Part shown: positions 58,346 through 64,000 of the stretch, piece after piece
How the letters are laid out: the number at the start of each line of letters is the position of its first letter
How positions within the stretch are numbered: the stretch's first letter is position 1
Assembly: GCA_035516035.1 (NCBI GenBank)
Contig: DATJAS010000039.1
Location: 5,791-69,790, forward strand
DNA length: 64,000 bases
Direction of reading: 5' to 3'
From: Fen-1273 sp035516035
Lineage (GTDB): Bacteria; Bacteroidota; Ignavibacteria; UBA10030; UBA6906
Notes under the pieces: model-generated
Told to the model about the DNA's origin: nothing
The model's database searches: none
What the model saw: only the letters and a program-made list of their open reading frames with translations
Position numbers and translations under genes: made by a program

Positions 58346-58990
58346 TCAAGAAACCTCCGCCGGGGGCTCGCCGGAGACTCGCTTCCACCCGGTGATCATC
58401 GAAATAAAATTGGACCACCCGGCGATGGCCACCATCACGAGATGGCCTGCGAAGAAGAAGACGAACGCGGCGTCGAATATGAAATGCCAGTACCGGGCGA
58501 CGTCATATCCGCCGAAGAGCGATGTGAGCCATCCGAACTGTACTGGCCAGTAGATCGACATCCCGGTCAATATCGATCCCAGCGCGGCCAGCGGGATGGT
58601 CGTGTAGGCAAGCTTCTGCAGCGCGTTGTACTTCCCCGATGGGGGATGGTCCTTCCTGAGGCGCAGGTAGTACCTGACCATCGGCAGCACCCCCTGGACG
58701 TCGTTCCCCCGGAAGAGCGTCGTCCGCCTGCCGTGGCGGCTCGCGAAGTTGTATCCCACCCAGACGACACCGTTAATCGCGAAGAGCCACATCCCGAAGA
58801 AATGCCACATCCTCGCCCCCGCAAGCCATCCGCCCAGCGTGAAGGCGGATGGGATCGAGAAGTCCCAGAGGGGCGACGCGTTGTAGATCCGCAGGCCGCT
58901 CGTCACCATGATGCCGAGGGCGATGAAATTGACCCAGTGCGTCAGGCGCACGGCAAGCGGATGCTGGAATTCCTTCCGGCCGGTCTTCAT
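58346..58990 (-). CDS. Membrane cytochrome b subunit, partner of the molybdoenzyme
   Basis: About 214 residues with four membrane helices. Candidate haem-ligand histidines lie in LTHWVNF, MWHFFGM, YWHFIFD and AGHLVMV, so two b haems are expected, as in cytochrome b/b6 (Cytb_561-like) subunits. It lies directly downstream of the YedY-like gene: the ATG at 58990 comes one base after that gene's TGA (TGACATG). It probably hands electrons from the quinone pool to the periplasmic molybdoenzyme or the reverse. A longer frame to 59014 overlaps the molybdoenzyme gene and is not used. Confidence 0.85.
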   Translation of the reverse strand: MKTGRKEFQHPLAVRLTHWVNFIALGIMVTSGLRIYNASPLWDFSIPSAFTLGGWLAGARMWHFFGMWLFAINGVVWVGYNFASRHGRRTTLFRGNDVQGVLPMVRYYLRLRKDHPPSGKYNALQKLAYTTIPLAALGSILTGMSIYWPVQFGWLTSLFGGYDVARYWHFIFDAAFVFFFAGHLVMVAIAGWSNFISMITGWKRVSGEPPAEVS

Positions 58991-58991
58991 G

Positions 58992-59726
58992 TCAGAGCCC
59001 CGCGAACCAGTCATACCCCTGGTCCTCCCAGTACCCTCCCGGATACTTGTCGGTGACCGTGATCGCCGTGATCCACTTCGCGCTCTTGTACCCGAGCTTC
59101 GTGGGGATCACGATGCGGGCCGGTGCGCCGTGCGCGAGCGTGAGGGGCCTGTCGTACGCCTCGGTGCAGAGGAGCGTCTGCGGGTGGAGCGCGCTCGGCA
59201 TGTCGTACGACGTCATGTAGTCGTCAGCCGATTCGACCGCGACATACGGTGCGGAGAGATCGGCTCCCGCCATCCGGAGGACCCCTGAGAGGGGCGTTCC
59301 CCCCCAGCGCGGGATCATGCTCCAGCCCTCGACGCAGCAGTGGCGCGTGTTCATGACGCGCTTCGGGAGGGCCTGGAGCTGCTCAAGCGTGTACGTCCCG
59401 GGCCTGCTCACCATCCCGTCGATAGAGAGCGTCCACGCCGACATGTCGATATCGGGGTAGTCGTCGTCCTTCCCGTTGATCCGGAACCCGTCTTCGGGCG
59501 TCAGTTCAGAGGCGGAGTACTCCTGCGCGAAGCGGGTCGAGTCGAAGACCTTCGACTGCACCCAGTCATTGAATTTCTGGAACCTGCGGAGGAATGACTC
59601 CGTCGTTCCCTGGGGGGTCATATCGCACCCGGCGAGGAGAAGGAGGGGGGTGGCTTTGAGGAGTGATCTCCGGGTCCACAGTGCGCCTGCGGGGATTTCC
59701 TTCTGCATTCGGCCGCGTTGGTTCAT
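58992..59726 (-). CDS. Molybdopterin-dependent oxidoreductase (sulfite oxidase/YedY-like), exported lipoprotein
   Basis: 244 residues. A twin-arginine-type signal (TRRSLLKATPLLLLAGC) ends in a lipobox, so the protein may be exported folded by Tat and then lipid-anchored. The oxidoreductase_molyb domain has the molybdenum-binding Cys in HCCVEGWS, DDYMTSYDMPSALHPQ, and the LTLAHGAPARIVIPTKLGYKSAKWI block. Related enzymes reduce methionine sulfoxide (MsrP) or oxidise sulfite; the neighbour cytochrome is like that of membrane-linked versions. Substrate unknown. A TTGACA-N17-TAGCGT promoter is found upstream on the minus strand (59781-59809). Confidence 0.88.
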   Translation of the reverse strand: MNQRGRMQKEIPAGALWTRRSLLKATPLLLLAGCDMTPQGTTESFLRRFQKFNDWVQSKVFDSTRFAQEYSASELTPEDGFRINGKDDDYPDIDMSAWTLSIDGMVSRPGTYTLEQLQALPKRVMNTRHCCVEGWSMIPRWGGTPLSGVLRMAGADLSAPYVAVESADDYMTSYDMPSALHPQTLLCTEAYDRPLTLAHGAPARIVIPTKLGYKSAKWITAITVTDKYPGGYWEDQGYDWFAGL

Positions 59727-59780
59727 GGGTTGTTCCCGGAGTGTGCCCTCAAAGAACCCCTGTGCGATTCTGCGAGTGTA

Positions 59781-59809
59781 ACGCTACTCAGAATTTCCTC
59801 ATTTGTCAA
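59781..59809 (-). promoter_or_regulatory. Sigma70-like promoter for the molybdoenzyme operon (minus strand)
   Basis: TTGACA (59809-59804) and TAGCGT (59786-59781) with a 17-bp spacer on the minus strand, 55 bp before the gene's ATG. Confidence 0.55.
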
Positions 59810-59987
59810 GTCCGCACATGCGTTGCCCCTGAAAGTCGCTTCGGAAATCAGCGCGCGATGGTTGTGTGTGGCGGTTGTGTGTGTGGCGGTTGTGCCTGCC
59901 CTTGTTGCTCATTCGGCCTCTCCTCCGTACATTATGATGCCACCCGGTCGTCCCACTTTACAAGCGTTTACAGCGAAGGAGCACGTC

Positions 59988-61403
<1,416 letters not shown>

Positions 61404-61405
61404 TC

Positions 61406-61459
61406 GCCGCGACTGAGAAGGACTGCGTCTTCCACACGCTCTGGGAAATGCCAACGTGA
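61406..61459 (+). pseudogene. Remnant of a second 6-phosphogluconate dehydrogenase 3' end
   Basis: Translation in frame +2 from 61406 gives AATEKDCVFHTLWEMPT then a stop. It mirrors the real C-terminus RRVDREGVFHTHWEEVK. The DNA GTCTTCCACACGC-x-CTGGGAA recurs 56 bp apart (61371 and 61427). The upstream part of the second copy is missing, so it is a vestige of duplication or of a replaced allele. It leads into the pdxB start at 61456. Confidence 0.65.
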
Positions 61460-62613
61460 TCATCGCCATCGACATGAATATCCCCCTGGCTGCTTCGGCG
61501 TTCGGGGGCCTGGGGGAAGTGAGGCTTCTGGAGACGACCGCGGTGACCCCCGAAGCCGTCCGCGACGCCGGGGCTCTCGTGATCCGCTCTGAAACAAAGG
61601 TGGGCCCAGGACTCCTCGACGGAAGTTCTGTCCGATTTGTCGGTAGCGCGACGATCGGCACAGATCACTGCGACCTCAACTATCTCCGCAGCCATGGGAT
61701 CACATTTACCAGCGCCCCCGGTTCCAACGCGAATTCCGTGAAGGAATATATCCTTGCCGCGCTCCTGGCACTGGCCAGGAGGGGAGGCTTTGAGCTCCGC
61801 GGGCGGACACTGGGCGTGGTTGGCGTGGGGAACGTCGGCCGACGCGTTGCGGCAGTTGGCCGGGCCCTCGGCATGCGGGTTCTCCTTAACGATCCGCCAC
61901 GGGAGCGCGCAGAGGGAGGAGAGGAGTTTCTCCCGCTCGATGCGCTGATGGAAGCAGATATCCTCACGCTCCACGTCCCGCTGACGCGTGAAGGGAAGGA
62001 CGCGACGTTCCATCTCTTTGATGAACGGCGCCTGGGGGCGATGAAGCCCGGCGCGATACTCATGAATACTTCGCGCGGTGCCGTCGCGGAAACGCGCGCG
62101 CTGGCGGCTTCGCTCAACGCAGGCCGGCTCCTGGCGGCCGTGCTCGACGTCTGGGAGGGGGAGCCGCGGATCGATGCCGATCTCCTTCGCCTTGTCACGC
62201 TCGGGACATCGCACATCGCAGGTTATTCGCTCGACGGGAAGGTGAATGCGGTGGGCCTCGTCCGCGCGGCGCTCTGCGCGTGGCGCGGCCAGTCCCCCTC
62301 CTGGGACCCGGTGCCGGAGATCCCGCCTGCGCCGACAGGCACGGTCACGCTCTGCGCCGGGGAGACACCCGAACGATCGCTTGAGCGCGCCGTGACGGCG
62401 GCCTACGATATCGAGCAGGACGACCGGAACCTGCGTGCCCTTCTGGAAGCCCCCCCGGAGGATCGCGGCGGGGCATTCATGCGACTCAGGACAGGCTACC
62501 GCCTCCGGAGGGAGTTCGCTGCCACGCATGTCGTCCTTCCGGGAGAGAATCCCGGTCTTGCAGGAGTGCTTTCGGCCGTCGGTTTTCCTCCGCCAGGCGT
62601 GTCCCGCGCGTAA
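61456..62613 (+). CDS. pdxB: 4-Phosphoerythronate dehydrogenase (PdxB-like)
   Basis: 385 residues of the D-2-hydroxyacid dehydrogenase family. The PdxB-typical ATIGTDHCDLNYLRSHGITFTSAPGSNANSVKEYI is present, then the NAD-binding GVVGVGNVGRRVA and the LTLHVPLT and MNTSRGAVAE blocks. A catalytic His is expected in TSHIAGYS. The C-terminal 100 residues form the PdxB-specific dimerisation domain. The enzyme makes the precursor of pyridoxal 5'-phosphate. Start is GTG 61456, the only good option after the gnd remnant; it overlaps the remnant's stop (GTGA). It follows gnd closely, whose product pool includes erythrose-4-phosphate, the substrate family of this branch. Confidence 0.88.
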   Translation: MIIAIDMNIPLAASAFGGLGEVRLLETTAVTPEAVRDAGALVIRSETKVGPGLLDGSSVRFVGSATIGTDHCDLNYLRSHGITFTSAPGSNANSVKEYILAALLALARRGGFELRGRTLGVVGVGNVGRRVAAVGRALGMRVLLNDPPRERAEGGEEFLPLDALMEADILTLHVPLTREGKDATFHLFDERRLGAMKPGAILMNTSRGAVAETRALAASLNAGRLLAAVLDVWEGEPRIDADLLRLVTLGTSHIAGYSLDGKVNAVGLVRAALCAWRGQSPSWDPVPEIPPAPTGTVTLCAGETPERSLERAVTAAYDIEQDDRNLRALLEAPPEDRGGAFMRLRTGYRLRREFAATHVVLPGENPGLAGVLSAVGFPPPGVSRA

Positions 62614-62662
62614 ATCGTTCCGACCGTTCCTTCTTCCACACATCAACTCGACCGGAGATCAC

Positions 62663-63748
62663 ATGCCCCTGAAATTACGCCCCGCCGCAGACACGCAGTT
62701 CGACGTCTTCACGCTCGGTGAATGCATGATCCGTCTGAGTCCCCCGGGTCACCAGAGGATTGAGCTCACGCCGTTGTTCGAGGCGTATGCGGGAGGGGGG
62801 GAGTACAACGTATCGTACGCGCTGGCCCGGTACGGCATGCGGACAGGCTGGGTCTCCCGCCTCGTGGACAATCCCCTGGGTCACTTCATCAGGAATCACG
62901 CCCGGGCGAGCGGCATGGATATCAGCGAGGTGATCTGGGTGCCCTACGACGGTTCCGGGAGGGGAGACAGGATCGGCCTGAACTTCACTGAAGTCGGGAC
63001 GGGGGTGAGAGCGAGCGTCACGATGTACGACCGCGGCCATACCGCGATCGCGCACATGAAGCCGGGCGATGTCGACTGGAAGAGGATATTCGGCGCCCGG
63101 GGCGCCCGCTGGTTTCACACGGGCGGGATATTCGCCGCGCTCAGCGATTCGTGCGCCGATGTCACGATCGAGTCGATGAAAGCCGCCCACGAGGCAGGCA
63201 CGGTCGTGAGCTACGACCTGAACTTCCGGAGCAAGCTCTGGTCCAGCGCAAAAGCGATCGCCGTCACGGAGAAGATCGTCCCCTATATCGACGTCCTGAT
63301 CGGCAACGAGGAAGACTTTCAAAAGGTGCTGGGGTTCACCGTCGAGGGGACGGACGCCAGCCTGAAAACGCTCCCCGTCGAGGGGTATAAGCGGATGGTC
63401 GAGCGCGTCGTGAAAAAGTTCCCCGGGATCCGCGCTGTGGGGACGACGCTCCGCGAGGTGGTGAGCGGCCTTGTCAACAACTGGTCCGCCATCATGTACT
63501 ATGACGGCGCCTTCTACGAATCACGGAAGTTCATGAACCTGGAGATCGAGGACCGCGTGGGAGGGGGGGACGGATTCTGCAGCGGATTCATCTACGGGCT
63601 GCTGCACGGCATGTCGCCCCAGGAGTGCGTGGAGATGGGAGCGGCACACGGCGCGCTCCTGCAAACCACGCGCGGCGACACAAGCATGGTGACGATGGAA
63701 GAGGTGAAGCACGTGATGGGGGGCGGAAGCGCGCGGATTAAAAGGTAA
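62663..63748 (+). CDS. PfkB-family sugar kinase, probable 2-keto-3-deoxygluconate kinase
   Basis: About 361 residues. The N-terminal block FDVFTLGECMIRLSPPG and the strand YAGGGEYNVSYALARYGMRTGWVSRL are ribokinase-like. The C-terminal signature DRVGGGDGFCSGFIYGLLHG holds the catalytic Asp and anion hole. The same arrangement is seen in KDG kinases, which phosphorylate 2-keto-3-deoxygluconate in sugar-acid breakdown, but fructokinases and ribokinases also look alike. The ATG at 62663 follows GGAG and a 49-bp gap after pdxB; longer frames to 62435 lie in pdxB. No KDPG aldolase gene is in the window. Confidence 0.83.
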   Translation: MPLKLRPAADTQFDVFTLGECMIRLSPPGHQRIELTPLFEAYAGGGEYNVSYALARYGMRTGWVSRLVDNPLGHFIRNHARASGMDISEVIWVPYDGSGRGDRIGLNFTEVGTGVRASVTMYDRGHTAIAHMKPGDVDWKRIFGARGARWFHTGGIFAALSDSCADVTIESMKAAHEAGTVVSYDLNFRSKLWSSAKAIAVTEKIVPYIDVLIGNEEDFQKVLGFTVEGTDASLKTLPVEGYKRMVERVVKKFPGIRAVGTTLREVVSGLVNNWSAIMYYDGAFYESRKFMNLEIEDRVGGGDGFCSGFIYGLLHGMSPQECVEMGAAHGALLQTTRGDTSMVTMEEVKHVMGGGSARIKR

Positions 63749-63757
63749 CGAGCCGCC

Positions 63758-63859
63758 GGGATTGCTTCGCGCAAAACGCTCGCAATGACGTGTCATCGCG
63801 AGGCGGCGCCCCCCGCTGTCATCGCGAGGGGGCGCCTTCGGCGCCCCCGTGGCGATCTA
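63758..63859. repeat. Dispersed GTCATTGCGAG/GCAATCT repeat, copy 6 (triple)
   Basis: An inverted unit (GGGATTGCTTCG to CGCAATGACG, 63758-63790) is followed by two forward units starting GTCATCGCGAG (63792 and 63818). The last contains the hairpin GGGGGCGCC-TTC-GGCGCCCCC and ends in GGCGATCTA, overlapping the stop codon of the next gene. Core bases are changed (CATCGCGAG for CATTGCGAG). Confidence 0.8.
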
Positions 63860-64000
63860 AAACGCCTCAAGTATCGAAAAGTAGATCTCCGACGAATCCC
63901 TCCCCTGCCCGAAATCGAGCTGGACGCCCAGGCGCTCCCGCTGGACGACGAGGAAACGGAACCCCGCGCCGGCAGAGAACTTCACTCCGCCGAAGGTAAA
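63857..64000 (-). CDS. 3' end of an outer-membrane Omp85/surface-antigen-type protein (partial)
   Basis: The reverse strand reads FTFGGVKFSAGAGFRFLVV, then RERLGVQLDFGQGRDSSE and IYFSILEAF followed by TAG, 47 residues in all. The pattern GAGxRF...R.D.G.G..S...YF.I.EAF and the terminal Phe match the C-terminal strands of BamA/TamA-like or related D15-domain barrel proteins. The gene begins outside the window. Its TAG overlaps the end of the dispersed repeat. It is convergent with the KDG-kinase-like gene. Confidence 0.65.
   Translation of the reverse strand, partial: FTFGGVKFSAGAGFRFLVVQRERLGVQLDFGQGRDSSEIYFSILEAF

Noticed and set aside
59855..59905. GGTTGTGTGTGGC repeats upstream of gnd as a regulatory array
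   Set aside because: Only short imperfect GTGTGTGGCG iterations are seen, compatible with simple-sequence drift; no symmetry or matching regulator.
59718..59987. N-terminal extension of gnd
   Set aside because: It overlaps the divergent molybdoenzyme promoter and lacks the 6-phosphogluconate dehydrogenase N-terminus; GTG 59988 has AGGAG before it.

Overview
This 64 kb window is GC-rich (roughly 60% or more by eye), densely coded on both strands and has no intergenic gap over about 300 bp. No rRNA, tRNA, CRISPR array or transposase gene was seen. Four complete proteins end in, or carry near their C-terminus, the PNPFNPST-type type IX secretion (T9SS) sorting tail (genes at 1129, 32413 and 46481; the first gene belongs beside one of them). 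With the TonB receptor, many secreted beta-barrels and lipoproteins this points to an uncultured high-GC member of the FCB superphylum (Ignavibacteria, Kryptoniota, KSB1 or a similar lineage). Promoters look sigma70-like (TTGAC-N17-TA-rich) rather than like the TAnnTTTG type of Bacteroidetes proper. Glycyl-radical and corrinoid enzymes imply an anaerobic or facultative life style.

Layout. 1-1.8 kb: two lower-GC secreted proteins, one with a T9SS tail. 1.8-7.75 kb (minus): six-gene corrinoid methyltransferase operon (two UroD/MtaA-like proteins, corrinoid protein, homocysteine methyltransferase, DUF1638 protein, RamA-type reactivase). 7.8-10.5 kb: secreted unknown, CBM9 protein, sterol-desaturase-family hydroxylase. 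10.5-21.5 kb: glycan degradation (GH89 alpha-N-acetylglucosaminidase, clan GH-D alpha-galactosidase-like enzyme, GH20 beta-hexosaminidase) with a sodium:solute symporter and a YycJ-like metallo-hydrolase. 22.4-32.4 kb: eight-gene hydroxyproline catabolism operon holding both the epimerase/oxidative route and the glycyl-radical HypD route, plus a GntR regulator and a Xaa-Pro-type peptidase.

32.4-41.6 kb: T9SS-tailed arylsulfotransferase-like protein, zwf-pgl-DUF6483, an M28 peptidase, and a compact aminotransferase / CDP-alcohol phosphatidyltransferase / cytidylyltransferase operon that looks like a polar-lipid head-group pathway. 41.7-46.4 kb: a truncated reductase fragment next to an O-antigen-ligase-like protein, a membrane protein with HEGGH, YchF and a GH76-like protein. 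46.5-51.2 kb (minus): beta-barrel, lipoprotein, TonB receptor and T9SS protein. 51.4-58.3 kb: Ser/Thr kinase, lipoprotein, FadL-like barrel, two TPR-like proteins sharing an unusual repeat, and a patatin. 58.3-64 kb: cytochrome b and YedY-like molybdoenzyme, then gnd, pdxB, a KDG-kinase-like gene, and the 3' end of an Omp85-type gene.

Genes work together in blocks: extracellular glycan and peptide breakdown, import, amino-acid and sugar-acid catabolism, and NADPH supply through the pentose phosphate genes. A dispersed repeat family with GTCATTGCGAG and GCAATCT ends occurs at six places, mostly at gene 3' ends, several times overlapping the stop codon. All function calls are from reading the sequence and remembered family motifs; no database search was run.
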